A DNA stretch of 64,000 bases from assembly GCA_036971475.1 (NCBI GenBank), contig JBAIZL010000002.1:134090240-134154239 (forward strand), read 5' to 3'. The notes under the pieces were generated by a model. It searched no databases and had not been told where the DNA came from. It saw nothing but the letters and a program-made list of their open reading frames with translations. Below, in pieces: positions 47,227-61,821 of this stretch; position 1 is the stretch's first letter, and each line of letters opens with the position of its first letter. The position numbers were made by a program, and so were the translations under genes. The DNA is from Prosapia bicincta. Taxonomy: Eukaryota > Arthropoda > Insecta > Hemiptera > Cercopidae.

Positions 47227-49173
47227 GTCCATTATCTTCGATGAAACTTAGTTGAACAAAACTATATAATAATAATAACCTTTTTTCTTAACAATGTGCA
47301 ATAAATAATGTAACATAACCTACGCGTTTAAAAACAATTGTTTTACAACATAACTTAAAGCACAAAATGAACTGAAATATGAAATGATGGTTTATCATTT
47401 ATTTTACTTTGATGTGATTCAAAGCGTAACCTGACGGAAGTTATACTGACGCGAAATTATTATATCCTTCCAATAAATTTATGTAGGCGTCGGTATAAGA
47501 GGTTTCACTTGGAAAAGCTATTTCTTACAATATCAAAACAATATTTATTTCTTCTGTAAATTAAAACCAAATAACAGTCAAGATGTCTGCAGCTATAGTT
47601 TTATAAACATATTACTTCAGGGTAGGAGTTAGGGTAGAATTACAAGGAATCGTGACATCACGTCTGCAGGATTGCGTACGTAAATATAGACAGACTCTCT
47701 ATTGGAGGCTTCAGGATGGGTGTAATATTTCACATGTTCTGAAACCATTTGGTTACCGACAGAGCCAACGAAAGTAACATTTATACAGTATCAATGTTTT
47801 GTGAACTTGGCCCCTTCATTTTCAAAAAATGCACTTATTGCAACTAACCTGTTAAGCAGTAAACAAGAAGTCTAGGCGTTTGAGCATACCGTCCTCGAAT
47901 TATGATAAATACTATTGTCGTCAAGTTTAAAACTTCATTTCTGCCCTTTTTCTTACTATTTTGATATCTGGGGTATGTGTCATTCCCGATATCTAGAACT
48001 GTTATACGTCTTAAGGTAATAAGAACAGGCGGAATAAATTTGGAAACAACGAGATGCAGGGTACTTTTGAAACCGTCATTATTCTTTAAATTTTTATCAC
48101 ATCAAGATATGTTTATAGTGAATGAAAGAGGAATATCTATATTTTCATTTTTTGTCATCAATCTTAAGGAATTTATAAACGGTTTCGAGTTATTGGCTCT
48201 ATAAATCTAGTAATTTTATAATTTAGTATTGTTTAAAGCATTCATGTGTTTAATAGTTCGACGGAAATCCGCTTTTAGCAGCACCTGTCAGTACATTGTA
48301 ACGATAATTTTACTTTCACAAAAATGCCAATAACTCAAGAACAAGGCAAAATTTTGAAAAACTATTGGCACCACGTCAATCTACGTTAAATGCTGCTTCA
48401 ACCTATATGTATAACTCAAAATCCGATTTTTCATTGAAATTTAGGAAAATTTGAAGGGTCACCCCTTCTTATCTCGCAAAAGTCGAAAATTACTCCTTTT
48501 CTCGGGCCAATTACTCAAAGGCCGTTAATTGTTTTCTTAAACTATAAACTCTAAATACAAATATAGACTTTCGTCTTTCGTTCCGTGTAAGAAACATCTT
48601 GCTTGTCTGAATATTAACAGAGATATGACTGTTTTAAAAAAGGCTTGCATCGTGCAAACCTGGAAATGTAAAATCAGGCTGTATTTTTATCACTTGAAAC
48701 GCGTATAACTCCTAAACCGTTCAAGATATCAAACTCAAATTTTCATAAGTTGTTTCGTTAATGATTTCCAATCTTTAGATGTGTATAAAATTTATTTTTT
48801 TGAAATATAGGTATTTTGAAAAAAAAAACATTTCTTACTTTTTTTTTACAGTTTTCTATAACTATATCGATGAAAAATCACTAAATAAACAAATTGAAAA
48901 ATATTTAAGTCTGATGGATTAGTAGATAAACGCTTTAAAAATGATAAAACACATCCAGGCCACTTGTTAAAGCAGCAATATAAAAGACAGTTTTAAAACA
49001 ATCATATATTTTAATTATTCATCACAACTAACTTTTTTCTATACCAAATGAAAGCAAAAAGTCTATACTTATATTTGTAGAAATGAAAATACATAACTTA
49101 TTACTATCGTTATATTGAGTTATTTCTATTATCTGTTATATTTATTATCTAGTCAAAACTCTTGAACTTTGTA
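47227..49173 (+). repeat. Satellite monomer 2-9
   Basis: 1,947 bp. gttaagcagt as in 2-7; private tttatagtgaatg; second half with gggtcacccc and caggccact differs from 2-7. Confidence 0.94.
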
Positions 49174-51101
49174 GTCCATTATCTCCGATAAAACTTAGTT
49201 GAACAAAACTATATAATAATAATAACCTTTTTTCTTAACAATGTGCAATAAATAATGTAACATAACCTACGCGTTTAAAAACAATTGTTTTACAACATAA
49301 CTTAAAGCACAAAATGAACTGAAATATGAAATGATGGTTTATCATTTATTTTACTTTGATGTGATTCAAAGCGTAACCTGACGGAAGTTATACTGACGCG
49401 AAATTATTATATCCTTCCAATAAATTTATGTAGGCGTCGGTATAAGAGGTTTCACATGGAAAAGCTATTCTTACAATATCAAAACAATATTTATTTCTTC
49501 TGTAAATTAAAACCAAATAACAGTCAAGATGTCTGCAGCTATAGTTTTATAAACATATTACTTCAGGGTAGGAGTTAGGGTAGAATTACAAGGAATCGTG
49601 ACATCACGTCTGCAGGATTGCGTACGTAAATATAGACAGACTCTCTATTGGAGGCTTCAGGATGGGTGTAATATTTCACATGTTCTGAAACCATTTGGTT
49701 ACCGACAGAGCCAACGAAAGTAACATTTATACAGTATCAATGTTTTGTGAACTTGGCCCCTTCATTTTTAAAAAATGCACTTATTGCAACTAACCTGTTA
49801 TGCAGTAAACAAGAAGTCTAGGCGTTTGAGCATACCGTCCTCGAATTATGATAAATACTATTGTCGTCAAGTTTAAAACTTCATTTCTGCCCTTTTTCTT
49901 ACTATTTTGATATCTGGGGTATGTGTCATTCCCGATATCTAGAACTGTTATACGTCTTAAGGTAATAAGAACAGGCGGAATAAATTTGGAAACAACGAGA
50001 TGCAGGGTACTTTTGAAACCGTCATTATTCTTTAAATTTTTATCACATCAAGATATGTTTATACTGAATGAAAGAGGAATATCTATATTTTCATTTTTTG
50101 TCATCAATCTTAAGGAATTTATAAACGGTTTCGAGTTATTGGCTCTATAAATCTAGTAATTTTATAATTTAGTATTGTTTAAAGGATTCATGTGTTTAAT
50201 AGTTCGAAGGAAATCCGCTTTTAGCAGCACCTGTCAGTACATTGTAACGATAATTTTACTTTCACAAAAATGCCAATAACTCAAGAACAAGGCAAAATTT
50301 TGAAAAACTATTGGCACCACGTCAATCTACGTTAAATGCTGCTTCAACCTATATGTATAACTCAAAATCCGATTTTTCATTGAAATTTAGGAAAATTTGA
50401 AGGGTCACCCCTTCTTATCTCGCAAAAGTCGAAAATTATTCCTTTTCTCGGGCCAATTACTCAAAGGCCGTTAATTGTTTTCTTAAACTATAAACTCTAA
50501 ATACAAATATAGACTTTCGTCTTTCGTTCCGTGTAAGAAACATCTTGCTTGTCTGAATATTAACAGAGATATGACTGTTTTAAAAAAGGCTTGCATCGTG
50601 CAAACCTGGAAATGTAAAATCAGGCTGTATTTTTATCACTTGAAACGCGTATAACTCCTAAACCGTTCAAGATATCAAACTCAAATTTTCATAAGTTGTT
50701 TCGTTAATGATTTCCAATCTTTAGATGTGTATAAAATTTATTTTTTTGAAATATAGGTATTTTGAAAAAAAAACATTTCTTACTTTTTTTTACAGTTTTC
50801 TATAACTATATCGATGAAAAATCACTAAATAAACAAATTGACAAATATTTAAGTCTGATGGATTAGTAGATAAACGCTTTAAAAATGATAAAACACATCC
50901 AGGCTACTTGTTAAAGCAGCAATATAAAAGACAGTTTTAAAACAATCATATATTTTAATTATTCATCACAACTAACTTTTTTCTATACCAAATGAAAGCA
51001 AAAAGTCTATACTTATATTTGTAGAAATGAAAATACATAACTTATTACTATCGTTATATTGAGTTATTTCTATTATCTGGTCAAAACTCTTGAACTTTGT
51101 A
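49174..51101 (+). repeat. Satellite monomer 2-10
   Basis: 1,928 bp, with the 16-bp deletion. Variants: atctccgataaaac, cacatggaaaagctattctt, aaaggattcatg, gttcgaagg. Confidence 0.94.
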
Positions 51102-53033
51102 GTCCATTATCTTCGATAAAACTTAGTTGAACAAAACTATATAATAATAATAACCTTTTTTCTTAACAATGTGCAATAAATAATGTAACATAACCTATGC
51201 GTTTAAAAACAATTGTTTTACAACATAACTTAAAGCACAAAATGAACTGAAATATGAAATGATGGTTTATCATTTATTTTACTTTGATGTGATTCAAAGC
51301 GTAACCTGACGGAAGTTATACTGACGCGAAATTATTATATCCTTCCAATAAATTTATGTAGGCGTCGGTATAAGAGGTTTCACTTGGAAAAGCTATTTCT
51401 TACAATATCAAAACAATATTTATTTCTTCTGTAAATTAAAACCAAATAACAGTCAAGATGTCTGCAGCTATAGTTTTATAAACATATTACTTCAGGGTAG
51501 GAGTTAGGGTAGAATTACAAGGAATCGTGACATCACGTCTGCAGGATTGCGTACGTAAATATAGACAGACTCTCTATTGGAGGCTTCAGGATGGGTGTAA
51601 TATTTCACATGTTCTGAAACCATTTGGTTACCGACAGAGCCAACGAAAGTAACATTTATACAGTATCAATGTTTTGTGAACTTGGCCCCTTCATTTTCAA
51701 AAAATGCACTTATTGCAACTAACCTGTTATGCAGTAAACAAGAAGTCTAGGCGTTTGAGCATACCGTTCTCGAATTATGATAAATACTATTGTCGTCAAG
51801 TTTAAAACTTCATTTCTGCCCCTTTTCTTACTATTTTGATATCTGGGGTATGTGTCATTCCCGATATCTAGAACTGTTATACGTCTTAAGGTAATAAGAA
51901 CAGGCGGAATAAATTTGGAAACAACGAGATGCAGGGTACTTTTGAAACCGTCATTATTCTTTAAATTTTTATCACATCAAGATATGTTTATACTGAATGA
52001 AAGAGGAATATCTATATTTTCATTTTTTGTCATCAATCTTAAGGAATTTATAAACGGTTTCGAGTTATTGGCTCTATAAATCTAGTAATTTTATAATTTA
52101 GTATTGTTTAAAGCATTCATGTGTTTAATAGTTCGACGGAAATCCGCTTTTAGCAGCACCTGTCAGTACATTGTAACGATAATTTTACTTTCACAAAAAT
52201 GCCAATAACTCAAGAACAAGGCAAAATTTTGAAAAACTATTGGCACCACGTCAATCTACGTTAAATGCTGCTTCAACCTATATGTATAACTCAAAATCCG
52301 ATTTTTCATTGAAATTTAGGAAAATTTGAAGGGTGACCCCTTCTTACCTCGCAAAAGTCGAAAATTACTCCTTTTCTCGGGCCAATTACTCAAAGGCCGT
52401 TAATTGTTTTCTTAAACTATAAACTCTAAATACAAATATAGACTTTCGTCTTTCGTTCCGTGTAAGAAACATCTTGCTTGTCTGAATATTAACAGAGATA
52501 TGACTGTTTTAAAAAAAGGCTTGCATCGTGCAAACCTGGAAATGTAAAATCAGGCTGTATTTTTATCACTTGAAACGCGTATAACTCCTAAACCGTTCAA
52601 GATATCAAACTCAAATTTTCATAAGTTGTTTCGTTAATGATTTCCAATCTTTAGATGTGTATAAAATTTATTTTTTTGAAATATAGGTATTTTGAAAAAA
52701 AAAACATTTCTTACTTTTTTTTTACAGTTTTCTATAACTATATCGATGAAAAATCACAAAATAAACAAATTGAAAAATATTTAAGTCTGATGGATTAGTA
52801 GATAAACGCTTTAAAAATGATAAAACACATCCAGGCCACTTGTTAAAGCAGCAATATAAAAGACAGTTTTAAAACAATCATATATTTTAATTATTCATCA
52901 CAACTAACTTTTTTCTATACCAAATGAAAGCAAAAAGTCTATACTTATATTTGTAGAAATGAAAATACATAACTTATTACTATCGTTATATTGAGTTATT
53001 TCTATTATCTGGTCAAAACTCTTGAACTTTGTA
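51102..53033 (+). repeat. Satellite monomer 2-11
   Basis: 1,932 bp, with the 16-bp deletion. Variants: ctatgcgttt, ccgttctcg, ctgccccttttc, gggtgacccc, cacaaaataaac, caggccact. Confidence 0.94.
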
Positions 53034-54978
53034 GTCCATTATCTTCGATAAAACTTAGTTGAACAAAACTATATAATAATAATAACCTTTTTTCTTAACA
53101 ATGTGCAATAAATAATGTAACATAACCTACGCGTTTAAAAACAATTGTTTTACAACATAACTTAAAGCACAAAATGAACTGAAATATGAAATGATGGTTT
53201 ATCATTTATTTTACTTTGATGTGATTCAAAGCGTAACCTGACGGAAGTTATACTGACGCGAAATTATTATATCCTTCCAATAAATTTATGTAGGCGTCGG
53301 TATAAGAGGTTTCACTTGGAAAAGCTATTTCTTACAATATCAAAACAATATTTATTTCTTCTGTAAATTAAAACCAAATAACAGTCAAGATGTCTGCAGC
53401 TATAGTTTTATAAACATATTACTTCAGGGTAGGAGTTAGTGTAGAATTACAAGGAATCGTGACATCACGTCTGCAGGATTGCGTACGTAAATATAGACAG
53501 ACTCTCTATTGGAGGCTTCAGGATGGGTGTAATATTTCACATGTTCTGAAACCATTTGGTTACCGACAGAGCCAACGAAAGTAACATTTATACAGTATCA
53601 ATGTTTTGTGAACTTGGCCCCTTCATTTTCAAAAAATGCACTTATTGCAACTAACCTGTTATGCAGTAAACAAGAAGTCTAGGCGTTTGAGCATACCGTT
53701 CTCGAATTATGATAAATACTATTGTCGTCAAGTTTAAAACTTCATTTCTGCCCTTTTTCTTACTATTTTGATATCTGGGGTATGTGTCATTCCCGATATC
53801 TAGAACTGTTATACGTCTTAAGGTAATAAGAACAGGCGGAATAAATTTGGAAACAACGAGATGCAGGGTACTTTTGAAACCGTCATTATTCTTTAAATTT
53901 TTATCACATCAAGATATGTTTATACTGAATGAAAGAGGAATATCTATATTTTCATTTTTTGTCATCAATCTTAAGGAATTTATAAACGGTTTCGAGTTAT
54001 TGGCTCTATAAATCTAGTAATTTTATAATTTAGTATTGTTTAAAGCATTCATGTGTTTAATAGTTCGAAGGAAATCCGCTTTTAGCAGCACCTGTCAGTA
54101 CATTGTAACGATAATTTTACTTTCACAAAAATGCCAATAACTCAAGAACAAGGCAAAATTTTGAAAAACTATTGGCACCACGTCAATCTACGTTAAATGC
54201 TGCTTCAACCTATATGTATAACTCAAAATCCGATTTTTCATTGAAATTTAGGAAAATTTGAAGGGTGACCCCTTCTTATCTCGCAAAAGTCGAAAATTAC
54301 TCGTTTTCTCGGGCCAATTACTCAAAGGCCGTTAATTTTTTTCTTAAGCTATAAACTCTAAATACAAATATAGACTTTCGTCTTTCGTTCCGTGTAAGAA
54401 ACATCTTGCTTGTCTGAATATTAACAGAGATATGACTGTTTTAAAAAAGGCTTGCATCGTGCAAACCTGGAAATGTAAAATCAGGCTGTATGTTTATCAC
54501 TTGAAACGCGTATAACTCCTAAACCGTTCACGATATCAAACTCAAATTTTCATAAGTTGTTTCGTTAATGATTTCCAATCTTTAGATGTGTATAAAATTT
54601 ATTTTTTTGAAATATAGGTATTTTGAAAAAAAAACATTTCTTACTTTTATTTACAGTTTTCTATAACTATATTGATGAAAAATCACTAAATAAACAAATT
54701 GACAAATATTTAAGTCTGATGGATTAGTAGATAAACGCTTTAAAAATGATAAAACACATCCAGGCTACTTGTTAAAGCAGCAATATAAAAGACAGTTTTA
54801 AAACAATCATATATTTTAATTATTCATCACAACTAACTTTTTTCTATACCAAATGAAAGCAAAAAGTCTATACTTATATTTGTAGAAATGAAAATACATA
54901 ACTTATTACTATCGTTATATTGAGTTATTTCTATTATCTGTTATATTTATTATCTGGTCAAAACTCTTGAACTTTGTA
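53034..54978 (+). repeat. Satellite monomer 2-12
   Basis: 1,945 bp. Variants: gagttagtgtag, ccgttctcg, gttaatttttttctt, tgtatgtttatc, ttcacgatatc, acttttatttac. Its second half shares variants with 2-14 and 2-15. Confidence 0.94.
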
Positions 54979-56923
54979 GTCCATTATCTTCGATGAAACT
55001 TAGTTGAACAAAACTATATAATAATAATATCCTTTTTTCTTAACAATGTGCAATAAATAATGTAACATAACCTACGCGTTTAAAAACAATTGTTTTACAA
55101 CATAACTTAAAGCACAAAATGAACTGAAATATGAAATGATGGTTTATCATTTATTTTACTTTGATGTGATTCAAAGCGTAACCTGACGGAACTTATACTG
55201 ACGCGAAATTATTATATCCTTCCAATAAATTTATGTAGGCGTCGGTATAAGAGGTTTCACGTGGAAAAGCTATTTCTTACAATATCAAAACAATATTTAT
55301 CTCTTCTGTAAATTAAAACCAAATAACAGTCAAGATGTCTGCAGCTATAGTTTTATAAACATATTACTTCAGGGTAGGAGTTAGGGTAGAAATACAAGGA
55401 ATCGTGACATCACGTCTGCAGGATTACGGACGTAAATATAGACAGACTCTCTATTGGAGGCTTCAGGATGGGTGTAATATTTCACATGTTCTGAAACCAT
55501 TTGGTTACCGACAGAGCCAACGAAAGTAACATTTATACAGTATCAATGTTTTGTGAACTTGGCCCCTTCATTTTCAAAAAATGCACTTATTGCAACTAAC
55601 CTGTTATGCAGTAAACAAGAAGTCTAGGCGTTTGAGCATACCGTCCTCGAATTATGATAAATACTATTGTCGTCAAGTTTAAAACTTCATTTCTGCCCTT
55701 TTTCTTACTATTTTGATATCTGGGGTATGTGTCATTCCCGATATCTAGAACTGTTATACGTCTTAAGGTAATAAGAACAGGCGGAATAAATTTGGAAACA
55801 ACGAGATGCAGGGTACTTTTGAAACCGTCATTATTCTTTAAATTTTTATCACATCAAGATATGTTTATACTGAATGAAAGAGGAATATCTATATTTTCAT
55901 TTTTTGTCATCAATCTTAAGGAATTTATAAACGGTTTCGAGTTATTGGCTCTACAAATCTAGTAATTTTATAATTTAGTATTGTTTAAAGCATTCATGTG
56001 TTTAATAGTTCGACGGAAATCCGCTTTTAGCAGCACCTGTCAGTACATTGTAACGATAATTTTACTTTCACAAAAATGCCAATAACTCAAGAACAAGGCA
56101 AAATTTTGAAAAACTATTGGCACCACGTCAATCTACGTTAAATGCTGCTTCAACCTATATGTATAACTCAAAATCCGATTTTTCATTGAAATTTAGGAAA
56201 ATTTGAAGGGTGACCCCTTCTTATCTCGCAAAAGTCGAAAATTACTCCTTTTCTCGGGCCAATTACTCAAAGGCCGTTAATTGTTTTCTTAAACTATAAA
56301 CTCTAAATACAAATATAGACTTTCGTCTTTCGTTCCGTGTAAGAAACATCTTGCTTGTCTGAATATTAACAGAGATATGACTGTTTTAAAAAAGGCTTGC
56401 ATCGTGCAAACCTGGAAATGTAAAATCAGGCTGTATTTTTATCACTTGAAACGCGTATAACTCCTAAACCGTTCATGATATCAAACTCAAATTTTCATAA
56501 GTTGTTTCGTTAATGATTTCCAATCTTTAGATGAGTATAAAATTTATTTTTTTGAAATATAGGTATTTTGAAAAAAAAATATTTCTTACTTTTTTTTACA
56601 GTTTTCTATAACTATATCGATGAAAAATCACTAAATAAACAAATTGACAAATATTTAAGTCTGATGGATTAGTAGATAAACGCTTTAAAAATGATAAAAC
56701 ACATCCAGGCTACTTGTTAAAGCAGCAATATAAAAGACAGTTTTAAAACAATCATATATTTTAATTATTCATCACAACTAACTTTTTTCTATACCAAATG
56801 AAAGCAAAAAGTCTATACTTATATTTGTAGAAATGAAAATACATAACTTATTACTATCGTTATATTGAGTTATTTCTATTATCTGTTATATATATTATCT
56901 GGTCAAAACTCTTGAACTTTGTA
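54979..56923 (+). repeat. Satellite monomer 2-13
   Basis: 1,945 bp. Variants: atatcctttttt, ggaacttatac, cacgtggaaa, ggattacggacg, ctctacaaatc, ttcatgatatc. The ctctacaaatc form is otherwise found in array 1. Confidence 0.94.
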
Positions 56924-58863
56924 GTCCATTATCTTCGATGAAACTTAGTTGAACAAAACTATATAATAATAATATCCTTTTTTCTTAACAATGTGCAATA
57001 AATAATGTAACATAACCTACGCGTTTAAAAACAATTGTTTTACAACATAACTTAAAGCACAAAATGAACTGAAATATGAAATGATGGTTTATCATTTATT
57101 TTACTTTGATGTGATTCAAAGCGTAACCTGACGGAAGTTATACTGCGCGAAATTATTATATCCTTCCAATAAATTTATGTAGGCGTCGGTATAAGAGGTT
57201 TCACTTGGAAAAGCTATTTCTTACAATATCAAAACAATATTTATTTCTTCTGTAAATTAAAACCAAATAACAGTCAAGATGTCTGCAGCTATAGTTTTAT
57301 AAACATATTACTTCAGGGTAGGAGTTAGGGTAGAATTACAAGGAATCGTGACATCACGTCTGCAGGATTGCGTACGTAAATATAGACAGACTCTCTATTG
57401 GAGGCTTCAGGATGGGTGTAATATTTCACATGTTCTGAAACCATTTGGTTACCGACAGAGCCAACGAAAGTAACATTTACACAGTATCAATGTTTTGTGA
57501 ACTTGGCCCCTTCATTTTCAAAAAATGCACTTATTGCAACTAACCTGTTATGCAGTAAACAAGAAGTCTAGGCGTTTGAGCATACCGTCCTCGAATTATG
57601 ATAAATACTATTGTCGTCAAGTTTAAAACTTCATTTCTGCCCTTTTTCTTACTATTTTGATATCTGGGGTATGTGTCATTCCCGATATCTAGAACTGTTA
57701 TACGTCTTAAGGTAATAAGAACAGGCGGAATAAATTTGGAAACAACGAGATGCAGGGTACTTTTGAAACCGTCATTATTCTTTAAATTTTTATCACAACA
57801 AGATATGTTTATACTGAATGAAAGAGGAATATCTATATTTTCATTTTTTGTCATCAATCTTAAGGAATTTATAAACGGTTTCGAGTTATTGGCTCTATAA
57901 ATCTAGTAATTTTATAATTTAGTATTGTTTAAAGCAGTCATGTGTTTAATAGTTCGACGGAAATCCGCTTTTAGCAGCACCTGTCAGTACATTGTAACGA
58001 TAATTTTACTTTCACAAAAATGCCAATAACTCAAGAACAAGGCAAAATTTTGAAAAACTATTGGCACCACGTCAATCTCCGTTAACTGCTGCTTCAACCT
58101 ATATGTATAACTCAAAATCCGATTTTTCATTGAAATTTAGGAAAATTTGAAGGGTCACCCCTTCTTATCTCGCAAAAGTCGAAAATTACTCCTTTTCTCG
58201 GGCCAATTACTCAAAGGCCTTTAATTGTTTTCTTTAACTATAAACTCTAAATACAAATATAGACTTTCGTCTTTCGTTCCGTGTAAGAAACATCTTGCTT
58301 GTCTGAATATTAACAGAGATATGACTGTTTTAAAAAAGGCTTGCATCGTGCAAACCTGGAAATGTAAAATCAGGCTGTATTTTTATCACTTGAAACGCGT
58401 ATAACTCCTAAACCGTTCAAAATATCAAACTCAAATTTTCATAAGTTGTTTCGTTAATGATTTCCAATCTTTAGATGTGTATAAAATTTATTTTTTTGAA
58501 ATATAGGTATTTTGAAAAAAAAACATTTCTTACTTTTATTTACAGTTTTCTATAACTATATTGATGAAAAATCACTAAATAAACAAATTGACAAATATTT
58601 AAGTCTGATGGATTAGTAGATAAACGCTTTAAAAATGATAAAACACATCCAGGCTACTTGTTAAAGCAGCAATATAAAAGACAGTTTTAAAACATATATT
58701 TTAATTATTCATCACAACTAACTTTTTTCTATACCAAATGAAAGCAAAAAGTCTATACTTATATTTGTAGAAATGAAAATACATAACTTATTACTATCGT
58801 TATATTGAGTTATTTCTATTATCTGTTATATTTATTATCTGGTCAAAACTCTTGAACTTTGTA
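56924..58863 (+). repeat. Satellite monomer 2-14
   Basis: 1,940 bp. Small deletions at tactgcgcga and aaaacatatattt; atcacaacaag; acttttatttac as in 2-12. Confidence 0.94.
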
Positions 58864-60808
58864 GTCCATTATCTTCGATGAAACTTAGTTGAACAAAACT
58901 ATATAATAATAATAACCTTTTCTCTTAACAATGTGCAATAAATAATGTAACATAACCTACGCGTTTAAAAACAATTGTTTTACAACATAACTTAAAGCAC
59001 AAAATGAACTGAAATATGAAATGATGGTTTATCATTTATTTTACTTTGATGTGATTCAAAGCGTAACCTGACGGAAGTTATACTGACGCGAAATTATTAT
59101 ATCCTTCCAATAAATTTATGTAGGCGTCGGTATAAGAGGTTTCACTTGGAAAAGCTATTTCTTACAATATCAAAACAATATTTATTTCTTCTGTAAATTA
59201 AAACCAAATAACAGTCAAGATGTCTGCAGCTATAGTTTTATAAACGTATTACTTCAGGGTAGGAGTTAGGGTAGAATTACAAGGAATCGTGACATCACGT
59301 CTGCAGGATTGCGTACGTAAATATAGACAGACTCTCTATTGGAGGCTTCAGGATGGGTGTAATATTTCACATGTTCTGAAACCATTTGGTTACCGACAGA
59401 GCCAACGAAAGTAACATTTATACAGTATCAATGTTTTGTGAACTTGGCCCCTTCATTTTCAAAAAATGCACTTATTGCAACTAACCTGTTATGCAGTAAA
59501 CAAGAAGTCTAGGCGTTTGAGCATACCGTCCTCGAATTATGGTAAATACTATTGTCGTCAAGTTTAAAACTTCATTTCTGCCCTTTTTCTTACTATTTTG
59601 ATATCTGGGGTATGTGTCATTCCCGATATCTAGAACTGTTATACGTCTTAAGGTAATAAGAACAGGCGGAATAAATTTGGAAACAACGAGATGCAGGGTA
59701 CTTTTGAAACCGTCATTATTCTTTAAATTTTTATCACATCAAGATATGTTTATACTGAATGAAAGAGGAATATCTATATTTTCATTTTTTGTCATCAATC
59801 TTAAGGAATTTATAAACGGTTTCGAGTTATTGGCTCTATAAATCTAGTAATTTTATAATTTAGTATTGTTTAAAGCAGTCATGTGTTTAATAGTTCGACG
59901 GAAATCCGCTTTTAGCAGCACCTGTCAGTACATTGTAACGATAATTTTACTTTCACAAAAATGCCAATAACTCAAGAACAAGGCAAAATTTTGAAAAACT
60001 ATTGGCACCACGTCAATCTACGTTAAATGCTGCTTCAACCTATATGTATAACTCAAAATCCGATTTTTCATTGAAATTTAGGAAAATTTGAAGGGTGACC
60101 CCTTCTTATCTCGCAAAAGTCGAAAATTACTCGTTTTCTCGGGCCAATTACTCAAAGGCCGTTAATTTTTTTCTTAAGCTATAAACTCTAAATACAAATA
60201 TAGACTTTCGTCTTTCGTTCCGTGTAAGAAACATCTTGCTTGTCTGAATATTAACAGAGATATGACTGTTTTAAAAAAGGCTTGCATCGTGCAAACCTGG
60301 AAATGTAAAATCAGGCTGTATGTTTATCACTTGAAACGCGTATAACTCCTAAACCGTTCAAGATATCAAACTCAAATTTTCATAAGTTGTTTCGTTAATG
60401 ATTTCCAATCTTTAGATGTGTATAAAATTTATTTTTTTGAAATATAGGTATTTTGAAAAAAAAACATTTCTTACTTTTTTTTACAGTTTTCTATAACTAT
60501 ATCGATGAAAAATCACTAAATAAACAAATTGACAAATATTTAAGTCTGATGGATTAGTAGATAAACGCTTTAAAAATGATAAAACACATCCAGGCTACTT
60601 GTTAAAGCAGCAATATAAAAGACAGTTTTAAAACAATCATATATTTTAATTTTTCATCACAACTAACTTTTTTCTATAGCAAATGAAAGCAAAAAGTCTA
60701 TACTTATATTTGTAGAAATGAAAATACATAACTTATTACTATCGTTATATTGAGTTATTTCTGTTATCTGTTATATTTATTATCTGGTCAAAACTCTTGA
60801 ACTTTGTA
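58864..60808 (+). repeat. Satellite monomer 2-15
   Basis: 1,945 bp. Variants: aaacgtattac, ttatggtaaat, gttaatttttttctt, tgtatgtttatc, ctatagcaaatg. Confidence 0.94.
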
Positions 60809-61813
60809 GTCCATTATCTTTAATGAAACTTAGTTGAACAAAACTATATAATAATAATAACCTTTTTTCTTAACAATGTTCAATAAATAATGTAACAAAA
60901 CCTACGCGTTTAAAAACAATTGTTTTACAACATAACTTAAAGCACAAAATCAACTGAATTATGAAATGATGGTTTATCATTTATTTTACTTCGATGTGAT
61001 TCAAAGCGTAACCTGACGGAAGTTATACTGACGCGAAATTGTTATATCCTTCCAATAAATTCATGTAGGCGTCGGTATAAGAGGTTTCACTTGGAAAAGA
61101 TATTTCTTACAATATCAAAACAATATTTATTTCTTCTGTAAATTAAAACCAAATAATAGTCAAGATGTCGGCAGCTATAGTTGTATAAACATATTACTTC
61201 AGGGTAGGAGTTAGGGTAGAATTACAAGGAATCGTGACATCACGTCTGCAGGATTGCGTACGTAAATATAGACAGACTCTCTATTGGAGGCTTCAGGATG
61301 GGTGATATAGTTCACATGTTCTGAAACCATTTGGTTACAGACAGAGCCAATGGAGGTAACATTAATACAGTATCAATGTTTTGTGAACTTGGCCCCCTCA
61401 TTTTATGAAAACGCACTTATAGCAACTAACCTATTATGTGGTAAACAAGAAGCCTAGGCGTTTGAGCATATCGTCCTCGATTCATGTTAAATATTATTGT
61501 CGTCAAGTTTAATACTTCATTTCTGCCCTTTTTCCTACTATTTTGATATCTGGGGTATGTGTCATTCCCGATATCTAGAACTGTTATACGCTCTTAAGGT
61601 AATAAGAACAGGCGGAATAAATTTGGAAACAACGAGATGCAGGGTACTTTTGAAACCGTCATTATTCTTTAAATTTTTATCACATCAAAATATGTTTATA
61701 CTGAATGAAAGAGGAATATCTATATGTTCATTTTTTGTCATCAATCTTAAGGAATTTATAAACGGTTTCGAGTTATTGGCTCTATAAATCTAGTAATTTT
61801 ATAATTTAGTACT

Positions 61814-61821
61814 GTTTAAAG
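61814..61821. repeat. Left target-site duplication of hAT copy 2
   Basis: gtttaaag, repeated at 62,743-62,750, identical to the octamers flanking copy 1. Confidence 0.95.
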
